Assembly (NCBI RefSeq): GCF_029335485.1
Contig: NZ_JARJLM010000017.1
Location: 1-47,970, forward strand
DNA length: 47,970 nucleotides
Direction: 5' to 3'
Origin: Cupriavidus basilensis
Lineage (GTDB): Bacteria > Pseudomonadota > Gammaproteobacteria > Burkholderiales > Burkholderiaceae
The stretch's first letter is position 1, and each line of letters starts with the position of its first letter. The translations under genes were made by a program, and so were the position numbers. The notes beneath the pieces are model-generated. The model made no database searches. It had not been told where the DNA came from and was given only the letters and a program-made list of their open reading frames with translations. Positions 9,073 through 17,151 of the stretch are shown one piece after another.

Positions 9073-9213
9073 GCCGGGCAGCTTTGTCTGCTGGTGGCGG
9101 GCGTGGCCAGCGCGCGGCTTCTGCTCGACGACGGCACAACGGTAGATGGTATGGCTGGGCTTTCGATCGGGGCCTACGCGGCAGCGGTGGTTCCCAATGC
9201 CCCGACTTCATAG
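9073..9213 (+). pseudogene. Malonyl transferase (MdcH-like) fragment
   Basis: The translation contains DGMAGLSIGAYAAAVV, the nucleophile-serine region of malonyl-CoA:ACP acyltransferases, in the form seen in the malonate decarboxylase epsilon subunit MdcH. Only about 45 codons remain; the rest of the acyltransferase domain is absent and the frame stops at 9213. No other mdc gene is nearby. Confidence 0.55.
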
Positions 9214-9307
9214 AACAATCGGTCCGCCGGCATGCACTGGGAATGCTCCCCCCGGCGTCCGTCATTGATGCGACTCTTTGTGAGTGGGCTGCTTGCGCCG
9301 GTCCGGG

Positions 9308-9469
9308 GCGGACGGGCTCCGCGCCACCGTGGAGAACTCGATCGGCGTGGTGACGGCGCTGAACCCTTACATCGGGTACGCGAACGCAACGGCCGTCGCG
9401 CAGGAGGCTCACTCCACCGGTGGCAGCGTGTATGAGATCGTGTTGCGCGGGGTTGCCGTCGAAAGCGAA
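9308..9469 (+). pseudogene. Aspartate ammonia-lyase C-terminal fragment
   Basis: The frame reads VENSIGVVTALNPYIGYANA and HSTGGSVYEIVL, the conserved C-terminal signature of AspA/fumarase II lyases. The preceding ~400 residues, including the active-site loop, are missing. It lies directly beside the MdcH fragment and before an IS3 scrap, an unrelated juxtaposition produced by deletions. Confidence 0.65.
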
Positions 9470-9603
9470 TCCTATGATCGGAGACGTCGATGCAGCCGGT
9501 GCTACTGGAGGTGCACGCAAAGCCATGCTAAGCGCCACAGGCCCGTTCATCTTCATGCCGAAATTGATGCCAGGAAACGGCGTTGCCCAAAAACCATGCC
9601 GAC

Positions 9604-9850
9604 TAGTCGGTGAACTGCGCGGCGGTGAACTGGCTGCCCTGGTCGGTGTTGACGATCTCCGGCGTGCCGTGTTTCGCAAAAGCCTCCTCAAGCGCCTCTA
9701 CAGCATGGCAGCTCTCCAGAGTCAGCCACCCGGTAGGCCAGTACTTTGCGGCTGGCCCAGTCCACCACCGCCGTCAGATACACGAAGCCCCCGCGCCATC
9801 GGAATGTGGGTCGTGTCGAGCGCCCACACCTGGTTGGCGCGATTTGACAG
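9604..9850 (-). pseudogene. IS3-family OrfB transposase fragment
   Basis: On the minus strand the integrase core reads ANQVWALDTTHIPMARG. After a one-base insertion it continues as GFVYLTAVVDWASRKVLAYR, and after another shift as EEAFAKHGTPEIVNTDQGSQ-like text, the second catalytic Asp region. This is the IS407/IS51-type OrfB core with two frameshifts; orfA and the third catalytic residue are gone. Confidence 0.75.
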
Positions 9851-9934
9851 GGTTCTGGATACTTCCATGGCTTCCTTCAGAGAAGGAGAGGAAGCAGCGA
9901 CGTCGAATCGAGCCCCTTCACCATCCGTTTTCCC

Positions 9935-11224
9935 TTAATGTAAACCAAGCTTTCGGTTCGCCGCTATCAACGCCGCAATGCTCAAGACAGCGGCAAAGAT
10001 CAGATAGTAGCTAGGCGCAAGATGTGAACCCGTGAGCGAAATGAGGCCCGTAGCAATTACAGGTGCAAATCCACCGAAAATTGTTACGCCCAAGTTGTAG
10101 CTCAACGACATTCCCGTTACGCGCGTCCGCACTGGAAAGACGTCCGCCATAAAGCCAGCCAGCGGTGCAAAATATACCGCCTTGATCAAAGCCATTAGCC
10201 CTACGACAACAAGCAGGGAAGTCGTCGTAGCGGTTTTGTTGAGCCACATAAATGCCGGGAAGATGGCAACGGCATAAACCAAGGCCGCGGACAACATGAT
10301 CTTAACACGATTTATCTTACCTGCGAGGTATCCAACAATAGGGGTCACGAAGGTCAGAAGAAGCCCTCCCGTCAGCGTCGCAAGAAAACCTGAAGACTGC
10401 GGGATATGCAGCGTAGTGGCGGCATACGAAGGCATGTACTTTATAATAAAGTTCGAGGCCGTCGAAACAACTAAAGTCCCCATTGCGATTAGCAAAAGGG
10501 TTTTCTGCGAAACCACGACTTCACGCAACGGCTTGTTTCCCGGTTCGCTTTCTTTGAAGTCTGGCGATTCGTCAACGGTGCGTCGAATAAGGTAACCGAC
10601 TGGACCAAGCAGGAGACCAAAGATAAACGGGGTACGCCATCCCCAATCCAGCATTTGCTGTTCAGTGAGGTTGGATGTCAACACGTAGCCGAAAATGGAT
10701 GCCAGTACAACGCCAAAACCTTGACTCGCGAATTGTAGGCTCGCGACGAACGTCCTGGTGCTTTTGGGTGAATGCTCCATCATGAATGCAGTTGAACTGC
10801 CGAATTCCCCACCTGCCGAGAACCCCTGAATGAGGCGCGCGAGGAGAATACCAATCGGTGCTAGTACACCGATGGCTGCGTAGTTGGGCATCACGGCAAT
10901 CATCAAAGTTCCCGCCACCATTAGGATGATGGAAAGTGATAGTGCCTTCTTTCGCCCATGCGTATCGGCATAGGAACCGATGACCGCAGCACCTAGCGGA
11001 CGGATCAAGAAGGAAATTCCGAATGTCGCAAACGCCAAAAAAAGAGAAAGAGTCGGATTGGCAGCCGGAAAGAAAACATGACTGATCGTCAGCGCAAAAT
11101 ATGCGTAGACGGAAAGGTCAAACCATTCCAATGTGTTTCCGACAAGCGATGCGGTAATTGGCTTCCAAAATGAACGTATCTCATGTCCCTCGGCATGGTC
11201 GATGGTGGCGGACAGGTTTGTCAT
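9935..11224 (-). CDS. MFS metabolite:H+ symporter (ProP/ShiA type)
   Basis: This 429-residue protein has about 12 membrane helices and the metabolite:H+ symporter signatures: GNTLEWFDLSVYAYF near the N-terminus, GSYADTHGRKKAL (loop 2-3 motif) and RLIQGFSAGGEFGSS in helix 4. ProP, ShiA and KgtP relatives import polar organic acids or osmolytes with protons. The ATG at 11224 has GGAG seven bases upstream. It lies 57 bases downstream of an M20 peptidase gene on the same strand, so peptidase and transporter probably work on one substrate. Base composition looks somewhat more AT-rich than the neighbours. Confidence 0.9.
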   Translation of the reverse strand: MTNLSATIDHAEGHEIRSFWKPITASLVGNTLEWFDLSVYAYFALTISHVFFPAANPTLSLFLAFATFGISFLIRPLGAAVIGSYADTHGRKKALSLSIILMVAGTLMIAVMPNYAAIGVLAPIGILLARLIQGFSAGGEFGSSTAFMMEHSPKSTRTFVASLQFASQGFGVVLASIFGYVLTSNLTEQQMLDWGWRTPFIFGLLLGPVGYLIRRTVDESPDFKESEPGNKPLREVVVSQKTLLLIAMGTLVVSTASNFIIKYMPSYAATTLHIPQSSGFLATLTGGLLLTFVTPIVGYLAGKINRVKIMLSAALVYAVAIFPAFMWLNKTATTTSLLVVVGLMALIKAVYFAPLAGFMADVFPVRTRVTGMSLSYNLGVTIFGGFAPVIATGLISLTGSHLAPSYYLIFAAVLSIAALIAANRKLGLH

Positions 11225-11281
11225 GTGTGTTCTCCAGATTTATTATATATATGGTTTCTCATCTGTCACGTTCACGTCTCT

Positions 11282-12658
11282 TCATGCAGAGACGTTGCCC
11301 AGTTCCCAGAAAAGACTTGTCATCATTTGAAGTCCCTCTTCTGCAACAGACCGCAGCAAATGCTCGTTGGGAGCGTGCTGAGAACAGCCGGGATAGGAGT
11401 GAGGTATCCAGACAGTAGGAAGTCCGAGGACATCAGCAAAGATGTCGTTAGGAACTGTGCCGGCGAGATTTGGCACCAGAGCGACCTTCTTCGGTGTTAC
11501 TTGCGAGATTGCATCGCGGGACAGAGTCACCCATTTGTTGTTCACATCCAGACGTGTCGCTGGTGTCACGCGATCTACAACGACTTCGACATTTGAATAT
11601 CCGTGCGCATCAAGATGCCTGCGCAATATCGCTGCGAGGTCCTGCCAGGGTGTCCCGACCACAAACCGAAAATTACAGAATGCTTTGGCTCGCGGCGGGA
11701 TGGCATTGACAGGTTTTTGGGCATTTCCGGCCGACAGTGCCAGGATTTCTAGTGTATTCCAACCGAACAGGCGTTCACCAAAGGTAAGACCTGGTTCTCC
11801 CCAGTCTTCGTCGAGGGATCGACCAAGCGAGTCCTTTGTTACCTCCAGTTCTTCAATAGCCTCTCTAACTTCCTCCGCGATGGGGGGAGGAGTAAGCTCG
11901 CGGCAGGCTAGCCGTCCCTTGCCATCAATAAGGCACGCCAACGCGTTCGACAGGACCACAGCAGGGTTCGTCATCACCCCCCCCCAATTGCCGGAGTGCA
12001 AGCCGTGCTCTCGCGCAACGACTTCCAGTGAGAAGAGGGCCGTTCCGCGCGAGCCTAGAAAAATAGTCGGGCGACTGGCGTTCAGGCGCGGGCCATCGGA
12101 CGCAATGAACAGATCCGCAGACAATAGCTCTTTGTTCTCTTGGCAAAACTGCCGCAAGCCTGGCGATCCACGCTCCTCGGCGGTCTCAAAAATGGCTTTG
12201 ACGTTGAAACCTAAGCGACCATTTCTCGACTTGATGACTTGTTCGAGCGCAACGAGATTGATGGTGTGCTGCCCCTTATTGTCCGCCGTGCCGCGGCCAT
12301 ACCATCGGTCTCCCTCAATCGTCAAATTCCATGGAGATAGGCCTTCTCGCCACTGCTGGTCGTAACCAGGTACAACGTCGCCGTGACCGTAGGTGAGGAC
12401 CGTCGGGACGTTTTGCGACTCGTGACGGTGAGCGACAAGAATCGGGCCTGCCCCAGCCGGATTCTCCATAATCCAATGCGTAAAACCGAGCGCCGCCAAC
12501 TGGGGAACGAGTTCCTCCACCAAGTACCGAGTAAGTTCTCCGCCGTGTTCAGGAGTTTGGCTATCACTCTTTACGGCTACCCGCCGACGGAGTTGGTCTT
12601 CAAACTGCCCCTCCGCAAAGTATCTCCGGACGCCTTCAAGCGCTTCATTCTTTTGCAT
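11282..12658 (-). CDS. M20-family metallopeptidase/amidohydrolase
   Basis: All M20 metal-binding motifs are present in order: YGHGDVVPG, GRGTADNKGQH (bridging Asp), ETAEERGS (general-base and metal Glu), ASDGPR and the final PHSYPGCSQHAPNEH. A lid/dimerisation domain sits between (HGLHSGNWGG). The length of 458 residues matches dipeptidase or acylamino-acid hydrolase members. I favour ATG 12658 because AGGTGG lies five bases upstream; in-frame ATGs at 12676 and 12673 are possible. The MFS symporter follows by 57 bases and a LysR gene is divergent. Together they suggest uptake and hydrolysis of an N-acylated amino acid or dipeptide; the substrate is unknown. Confidence 0.88.
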   Translation of the reverse strand: MQKNEALEGVRRYFAEGQFEDQLRRRVAVKSDSQTPEHGGELTRYLVEELVPQLAALGFTHWIMENPAGAGPILVAHRHESQNVPTVLTYGHGDVVPGYDQQWREGLSPWNLTIEGDRWYGRGTADNKGQHTINLVALEQVIKSRNGRLGFNVKAIFETAEERGSPGLRQFCQENKELLSADLFIASDGPRLNASRPTIFLGSRGTALFSLEVVAREHGLHSGNWGGVMTNPAVVLSNALACLIDGKGRLACRELTPPPIAEEVREAIEELEVTKDSLGRSLDEDWGEPGLTFGERLFGWNTLEILALSAGNAQKPVNAIPPRAKAFCNFRFVVGTPWQDLAAILRRHLDAHGYSNVEVVVDRVTPATRLDVNNKWVTLSRDAISQVTPKKVALVPNLAGTVPNDIFADVLGLPTVWIPHSYPGCSQHAPNEHLLRSVAEEGLQMMTSLFWELGNVSA

Positions 12659-12693
12659 GCCGCCCACCTGCATCATATTGGAGAGCGGACTAT

Positions 12694-12712
12694 AGAAGTT
12701 CGGTATGCTTCT
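12694..12712. promoter_or_regulatory. Candidate LysR-type binding site
   Basis: AGAAG and CTTCT form an inverted repeat with a nine-base spacer between the divergent M20 peptidase and LysR genes. This fits the position and the interrupted-dyad form of LysR recognition sites. The site is inferred from symmetry alone. Confidence 0.35.
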
Positions 12713-12818
12713 GTATATTTCCGTTTTCGGAAGAGATGCATCTAATTTTTAGAATCCCAGCACCTCTCTACAGCATTCGACATTAAGTACCTAAAAAAGC
12801 ACTTTTCATAGCACATCA

Positions 12819-13718
12819 ATGGACTACAAGTACTTCTTGGCGGTGGTCGATTCTGGCTCACTAGCCGCGGCGAGCGAACGGTTGCACATTGCCCCGAGCG
12901 CCATTAGTCGGCAGATTGCCTTGCTCGAGGAGGGGATAGGCGTGCTTCTGTTCGAGCGACGACCTCGTGGAATGGTATTGACTGCGGCTGGGGAAGCGTT
13001 GGCGGCACACGCGCTTCGGGTGCGGCTGGAGGAGGAGGCCATAGTGAACAGTCTCCGCACCGCCAGCTATACCAAGGCGCATGTCGTCCAAATTGCTTCG
13101 ACGGAGGGATTGTCGCGTTACTTCCTTCCTCAAGTCATGGCGGAATTCGAAGTGACGAACCCGGCGGTGCAGTTCGTGTTAAGCGTCAGTACGCCATTTG
13201 ACTGCGTGAAGATGGTAAGGGCCGGTGAAACAGACATCGGAGTGGTCTTCAGCACTGCCCCTGTGACTGATGTGCGCGTTGACTATGCTTGCCGTTCCCC
13301 ACTCTGCGCCATTATGCGCCCTGATCATCCTTTGGCTACTTTTGGCGGTCTCTCGCTCGCCGCCTTGCAACCATATCCGATCGCAATGACACGTCCGGGT
13401 ACGACCCAACGGCAGCTCTTTGACCATGTCTGCCAGATGGAAAAGCTTAACTTCACCGAGGTGCTTACCTGCAATTACTCTGGTGCTCTTCATGAGTTTG
13501 TACGTCGTACCACGGCCGTGGCGCTGGGCAGTCTCATCAGCCATGAGAGCGACCGGGACTATGGCCTCATTGCTGTGCCGCTAATCGACAGTCGATTAAA
13601 CCGAGACATTCAAATATTGTCCATGGCTAAGAGAGCGCTGCCACCGACCATCAGTCTTTTCCGCGACAGCTTGATTCGCCGGCTCGAGGAGGTCAACGTC
13701 CCTGAAGCAATGCACTGA
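12819..13718 (+). CDS. LysR-family transcriptional regulator
   Basis: The 299-residue protein starts with a LysR winged helix (YKYFLAVVDSGSLAAASERL, then APSAISRQIALLEEGIGVLL, residues ~4-60) and continues with a two-lobe effector domain. It diverges from the M20 peptidase and MFS genes with ~160 bases between starts, and an inverted repeat lies in that gap. It most likely activates the peptidase-transporter operon in response to its substrate. The ATG at 12819 gives the family's standard N-terminus. Confidence 0.9.
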   Translation: MDYKYFLAVVDSGSLAAASERLHIAPSAISRQIALLEEGIGVLLFERRPRGMVLTAAGEALAAHALRVRLEEEAIVNSLRTASYTKAHVVQIASTEGLSRYFLPQVMAEFEVTNPAVQFVLSVSTPFDCVKMVRAGETDIGVVFSTAPVTDVRVDYACRSPLCAIMRPDHPLATFGGLSLAALQPYPIAMTRPGTTQRQLFDHVCQMEKLNFTEVLTCNYSGALHEFVRRTTAVALGSLISHESDRDYGLIAVPLIDSRLNRDIQILSMAKRALPPTISLFRDSLIRRLEEVNVPEAMH

Positions 13719-13763
13719 GCCGCCAGCCTGTCTGTGTTGGCCGCCGAGGTAACGCAACTCCTG

Positions 13764-14237
13764 CTAAGTTCTACCCGCAGCCGGATGCCTATTCTCCTGC
13801 TCGGACCGAAGCTCTGCAGGACGCGGATGCGGTGTCGAATGCCGCGGTTTCAAAGCGCCGGCGGCCGCTGCCTTGAGCAGCCGTTGAAATGTCGGACATT
13901 CTGCGTGGCTAGGAGCGGGGCATGCGGCAGCATGCCGCAATCCCCGGCTCATGGCCTGAAGTTGCTTGATAGTCGCATCAATCTCATCTGCCTTGGCCAA
14001 AAGCACGTCTCTGTCAACGAGCGGCTCCCCGCACGGGGAGAGCATGGCGCGTATTTCGTCCAGCGAGAGACCGCCAGCCTTACCGAGCGCGATAAGGGCC
14101 AACTGGTCCAGCACGGCAGGCGCAAACTGGCGGCGAGCCCCGCGCGGGCCGACTGACGCGATCAACCCCTTCCTCTCGTAGAAACGCAATGTGTGGGCGG
14201 GAACTCCCGTGCGCTTGGCGACCTCGGCAATATTCAT
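13764..14237 (-). CDS. MerR-family transcriptional regulator
   Basis: Residues 1-70 are a MerR winged helix: MNIAEVAKRTGVPAHTLRFY, then ERKGLIASVGPRGARRQF. A coiled-coil helix follows, with a Cys-containing tail (AAACPAPSHAECPTF, Cys pair ten residues apart) that could bind metal or sense thiol chemistry. The last ~30 residues are Arg/Pro-rich and look unstructured. It is divergent from a DUF2938 membrane protein, and the promoter between them has the 19-bp spacer and central palindrome that MerR proteins require. That is strong circumstantial evidence that this regulator controls the DUF2938 gene. The inducer is unknown. Confidence 0.88.
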   Translation of the reverse strand: MNIAEVAKRTGVPAHTLRFYERKGLIASVGPRGARRQFAPAVLDQLALIALGKAGGLSLDEIRAMLSPCGEPLVDRDVLLAKADEIDATIKQLQAMSRGLRHAAACPAPSHAECPTFQRLLKAAAAGALKPRHSTPHPRPAELRSEQENRHPAAGRT

Positions 14238-14248
14238 TTACAGACCCA

Positions 14249-14279
14249 TTGACTTGAAGTTGACTTCAACTTCTATCAT
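14249..14279 (+). promoter_or_regulatory. MerR-type promoter with 19-bp spacer and palindromic operator
   Basis: TTGACT at 14249-14254 and TATCAT at 14274-14279 make -35 and -10 hexamers with a 19-bp spacer, longer than the usual 17. The spacer contains a perfect dyad, GAAGTTGA-CT-TCAACTTC (14256-14273). This is the standard design of MerR-activated promoters, in which the regulator untwists an overlong spacer. It faces the DUF2938 gene (start 14320) and lies 12 bases from the MerR start codon, so it also fits autorepression. Confidence 0.85.
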
Positions 14280-14319
14280 GCGTCTGGAAGGTAAATTGGT
14301 CAATGAAGAAGAGGTAAGT

Positions 14320-14814
14320 ATGGCATCGCCGGAAGACATTACTCGAGTTGTTCTGATGGGCATCGGTGCCACCGCCATCATGGACGTGTGGCTGACCCTC
14401 ATGAAGGCGCTAGGCGTTCCCACGCTCAATTTCGCGCTAGTCGGGCGCTGGGTGGGGCATCTATGTCACGGCAAGTTCGCGCACGCCAGCATTGGACAGG
14501 CACATCCCATCCAAAGGGAGTCGGAACTGGGTTGGGTCACGCACTATGCCGTAGGTATTGCATTCGCGCTGCTACTGGCATGCATCCAGGGCGTTGCATG
14601 GTTACATGAACCAACCTTGGCGCCTGCTATCGCAGTGGGTGCCGCGACTGTTGCAGTGCCTCTGTTCGTTATACAGCCCGCCATGGGGGCAGGATTTGCA
14701 GCCGCCAAGACGCCCACACCAGCCAAGAACTGCCTTCGCAGCGTGATAACTCATACAGTCTTCGGGCTGGGCCTCTATCTGTCCGCCGTATTGATCGCCT
14801 GGGCCTGGAAGTGA
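14320..14814 (+). CDS. DUF2938 family membrane protein
   Basis: This 164-residue protein begins DITRVVLMGIGATAIMDVW and has four hydrophobic segments (residues ~8-30, 68-92, 98-120 and 138-162), matching DUF2938. Conserved HPIQRESELGWVTHYAVG and HTVFGLGLYLSA are present. The start at 14320 has AGAGG upstream; an earlier in-frame ATG overlaps the -10 element and cannot be used. Function is unknown; control by a MerR protein suggests a stress or xenobiotic response. Two further fragments of the same family lie at 16694-16804 and 44917-45126. Confidence 0.87.
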   Translation: MASPEDITRVVLMGIGATAIMDVWLTLMKALGVPTLNFALVGRWVGHLCHGKFAHASIGQAHPIQRESELGWVTHYAVGIAFALLLACIQGVAWLHEPTLAPAIAVGAATVAVPLFVIQPAMGAGFAAAKTPTPAKNCLRSVITHTVFGLGLYLSAVLIAWAWK

Positions 14815-15016
14815 GCAAATCTGGCCTCCAGGGGGCCAAGATGAGTTCCGACAAACCTTACACCGATCCGGAACTAGCAGGGTGAGCACTATACTCCGTC
14901 ATCACCAGAAATAATTCCTTTCGGAGGTCTTGCCATCTGATGTGTCCAGTTAGCTGGTCGCAGCTGTCATGGGGCGACTGCAAGATGACCGGACAATCAA
15001 AGGACTTCGGATCACC

Positions 15017-15754
15017 GTGAAACAGAACATCCATGACGACGGATCCTTCTTCAGCGGGTACAAGGCTCTACGACAGAAGGACACGGGTCTAAACGGCGCG
15101 CTGGAGATGCCAGCATTGCAGGCACAGCTGCCACACCTTTCCGGCTTGAACGTCCTGGATATCGGTTGCGGCTCTGGGGAATTCGCACGCCTGGCACGTC
15201 ACCGTGGAGCGGCTGCGGTCACGGGCATCGGCGTCTCCGCCCACATGATCGAAGAGGCTCGGGTGCTGACGGACGACCCATGCATAACGTACCGCCAAGC
15301 TGCGATTGAGGACTGCGTTCTAATCGAGGATTCTTTCGATCTGGTGGTATCTTCGATGGCGCTGCACTACGTGGCCGATTACGCGCAGGCTGTCGACCGT
15401 ATCTATCGTGCCTTGAAGCTTGGTGGCTGGCTGGTGTTCTCCGTTGAGCACCCTATCTGCACGGCTGCCCCAATCGTGTCGATCACAGACGAAACCGGTC
15501 ATATGCGGCACTGGCCGGTGGACCGCTATAGTGACGAATCAATGCGCTCTACGCGCCGGTTTGCCGGCGGTGTAATCAAGTACCACCGAACAGTGGCAAC
15601 GTATGTGAACACCCTGCTTCAGTCCGGGTTCCAGCTACTGCATTTGGGCGAGCCAGAACCCAAGTCAGAGTACATTGCCAGCAGACCTGAACTGCAAGGG
15701 CACCTGCGTCGACCTCCGGTTCTTCTGCTAGCAGCGGACAAGCCCGCACGGTGA
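15017..15754 (+). CDS. Class I SAM-dependent methyltransferase
   Basis: Motif I is LDIGCGSGEFARLA (residues ~46-59), followed by GIGVSAHMIEEAR and the post-motif VVSSMALHYV, all typical of the Methyltransf_11/25 fold. A C-terminal cap with HPICTAAP and ISDETGHM-like text matches small-molecule methyltransferases. Family members begin near (V/M)KQNIYD, so I start at GTG 15017, giving 245 residues; an ATG at 14969 is the alternative. The ribosome site is weak in both cases. It sits between the DUF2938 gene and an APH(3')-like gene, inside two direct DUF2938 repeats. The substrate is unknown. Confidence 0.82.
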   Translation: MKQNIHDDGSFFSGYKALRQKDTGLNGALEMPALQAQLPHLSGLNVLDIGCGSGEFARLARHRGAAAVTGIGVSAHMIEEARVLTDDPCITYRQAAIEDCVLIEDSFDLVVSSMALHYVADYAQAVDRIYRALKLGGWLVFSVEHPICTAAPIVSITDETGHMRHWPVDRYSDESMRSTRRFAGGVIKYHRTVATYVNTLLQSGFQLLHLGEPEPKSEYIASRPELQGHLRRPPVLLLAADKPAR

Positions 15755-15771
15755 CCCTGGGTTGCCCGTGC

Positions 15772-15811
15772 GTTCAAGTTCAAGTTCAAGTTCAAGTTCA
15801 AGTTCAAGTTC
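15772..15811 (+). repeat. Hexanucleotide tandem repeat (GTTCAA)n
   Basis: Six perfect GTTCAA units plus a partial GTTC end one base before the GAGGA ribosome site of the phosphotransferase gene. Such arrays can change length by slippage. Here this would alter the 5' leader and spacing, not the reading frame. Confidence 0.95.
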
Positions 15812-15823
15812 GAGGACGTCGAC

Positions 15824-16654
15824 GTGCTCAACAAGCCGTGCACCACTCCAGCGAATCCCGCCAGAAAACTGTGTAGTGACAATATGCATATTCCGACCAG
15901 ATGGTATGAGAGGTTCGCTGGGGCGCTTATTGAACGACAGGCTATTGGAGAGTCGCGAGCAGACGTTTTTCGCATCCGCTGCGGCAACGGGGAGGATCTG
16001 TTCCTGAAGTCGGAGCCCATTGGTGCGCTAAGTGAGCTTCCGGACGAGGTTGAGCGCCTTCGTTGGCTGAAGCAGATCGACCTGCCGCGGCCTACCGTTC
16101 TTGATGCTGCGACAGAAAACAATCGCCACTGGCTGCTCATGAGCGCCGTCTCAGGGCATGATCTGGCCGGCGCCAACGACCTGTCTCCGCCCCAGGTCAT
16201 CAGCATCGTGGCGATGGCACTACGAACCCTGCACCAGGTGCCTATTGCGGAGTGTCCCTTCGACCACCACCTGGCGCAACGTGTAGCAGCCGCCAAGAAT
16301 CGTGTGAGCGCCGGGCTCGTTGATGAGGCAGATTTCGACGATGAGCGACTGGGACGAACCGCCACGGATGTGTTTGCCGAGCTTTTGTCGACACTCCCGA
16401 AGACGCATGACCTTGTGGTGACCCATGGGGATGCCTGTCTGCCAAACTTCATGGCTGAAGGAAATATATTCACCGGCTTCATCGACTGCGGTCGCCTAGG
16501 CGTCAGTGACCGCTATCAAGATCTTGCACTGGCGGCGCGAAGCATTGCGCGGAATCTTGGACAGGCGTGGGTGGCGCCTTTCTTTCGCGATTACGGTGTA
16601 GAACCAGATGAGCGGCGCATAGCGTTCTACTGTTTACTGGACGAGTTCTTCTGA
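15824..16654 (+). CDS. Aminoglycoside 3'-phosphotransferase-like kinase
   Basis: The protein matches APH(3') enzymes along its length. The catalytic loop is THGDACLPNFM with Asp203, the metal-binding segment is FIDCGRLGVSDRYQDLALA, and the C-terminus ends YCLLDEFF exactly as in APH(3')-II relatives. The N-lobe lysine is in FLKSE. Such enzymes phosphorylate kanamycin and neomycin at the 3'-hydroxyl using ATP. Start GTG 15824 has GAGGA seven bases upstream and gives 276 residues; ATG 15884 gives a 257-residue core and is possible. The leader begins with a hexanucleotide repeat. All catalytic motifs are intact. Resistance itself is inferred, and intrinsic Burkholderiaceae homologues may act on other substrates. 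Confidence 0.85.
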   Translation: MLNKPCTTPANPARKLCSDNMHIPTRWYERFAGALIERQAIGESRADVFRIRCGNGEDLFLKSEPIGALSELPDEVERLRWLKQIDLPRPTVLDAATENNRHWLLMSAVSGHDLAGANDLSPPQVISIVAMALRTLHQVPIAECPFDHHLAQRVAAAKNRVSAGLVDEADFDDERLGRTATDVFAELLSTLPKTHDLVVTHGDACLPNFMAEGNIFTGFIDCGRLGVSDRYQDLALAARSIARNLGQAWVAPFFRDYGVEPDERRIAFYCLLDEFF

Positions 16655-16693
16655 TCCCTGCAATGCGATAAAACAACTATGCCGAGCGCAAGC

Positions 16694-16804
16694 CCCGATC
16701 ACCCCACCCAGCCAGCCAAGGCTTGCTTGCGCAGTGTGATGACGCATACCGTCCTTGGGCTGGGCCTCTTTCTGTCCGCCGTATTGATCGTCTGGGTCTG
16801 GACG
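16694..16804 (+). pseudogene. DUF2938 C-terminal fragment
   Basis: PTQPAKACLRSVMTHTVLGL and the following LFLSAVLIVWVW closely match the last 35 residues of the intact DUF2938 protein at 14320-14814, and the DNA is also clearly similar over ~110 bases. The rest of the gene is missing, and the frame runs on into unrelated sequence. With the intact gene it forms direct repeats flanking the methyltransferase and phosphotransferase genes. Confidence 0.8.
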
Positions 16805-17151
16805 TGGGCAGAAGTTGACCAAGGCAGAGGCCGCTCGCACATAGAGGCCGTCTGTCACGAGGCCGGATAGACACCGGATGAGGTGCTGGCGCCAGCAGCC
16901 ATCCTGTGCATGCATGGCCGCCCCCACTCTGCCGCGAATTCGCCGCAGGCTGTGGTGGACTCATCTTCACCATGCCGCCACTCCATCCAGCCGCCCAGCG
17001 GAGTGCCACTGGGCCGGACAGGACCACAGCACAGGGATATGCCGGTCGCGCTCCCAACCCTGGCGCCGGCACTCCTGACGCTGGACGCCCATTTTCGTTA
17101 CTGCCTTGCCCGGAAGGGCTTTTTTTATAGGTGCTTTTGCGTACTGAATCC
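16805..17151. other. No gene recognised
   Basis: Several frames are open for 60-120 codons but none resembles a known family. The only clear element is the terminator-like hairpin near 17108-17127. Confidence 0.3.
17104..17127 (+). terminator. Rho-independent terminator-like hairpin
   Basis: GCCC-ggaa-GGGC (17108-17119) is followed directly by a run of eight T. The stem is short but the T-run is good. It could end transcription coming from the phosphotransferase/DUF2938 remnant side. Confidence 0.55.

Noticed and set aside
8936-9691. Long minus-strand frame of 251 codons
   Set aside because: It is antisense to the mdcH and aspA fragments, rich in Arg, Pro and Ser, and has no recognisable domain.
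15772-15811. CRISPR-like array
   Set aside because: Six-base tandem units without spacers; a microsatellite, not CRISPR.
15619-16482. Minus-strand frame with (Asn-Leu)n repeats
   Set aside because: The repeat comes from the GTTCAA array and the rest is antisense to the phosphotransferase gene.
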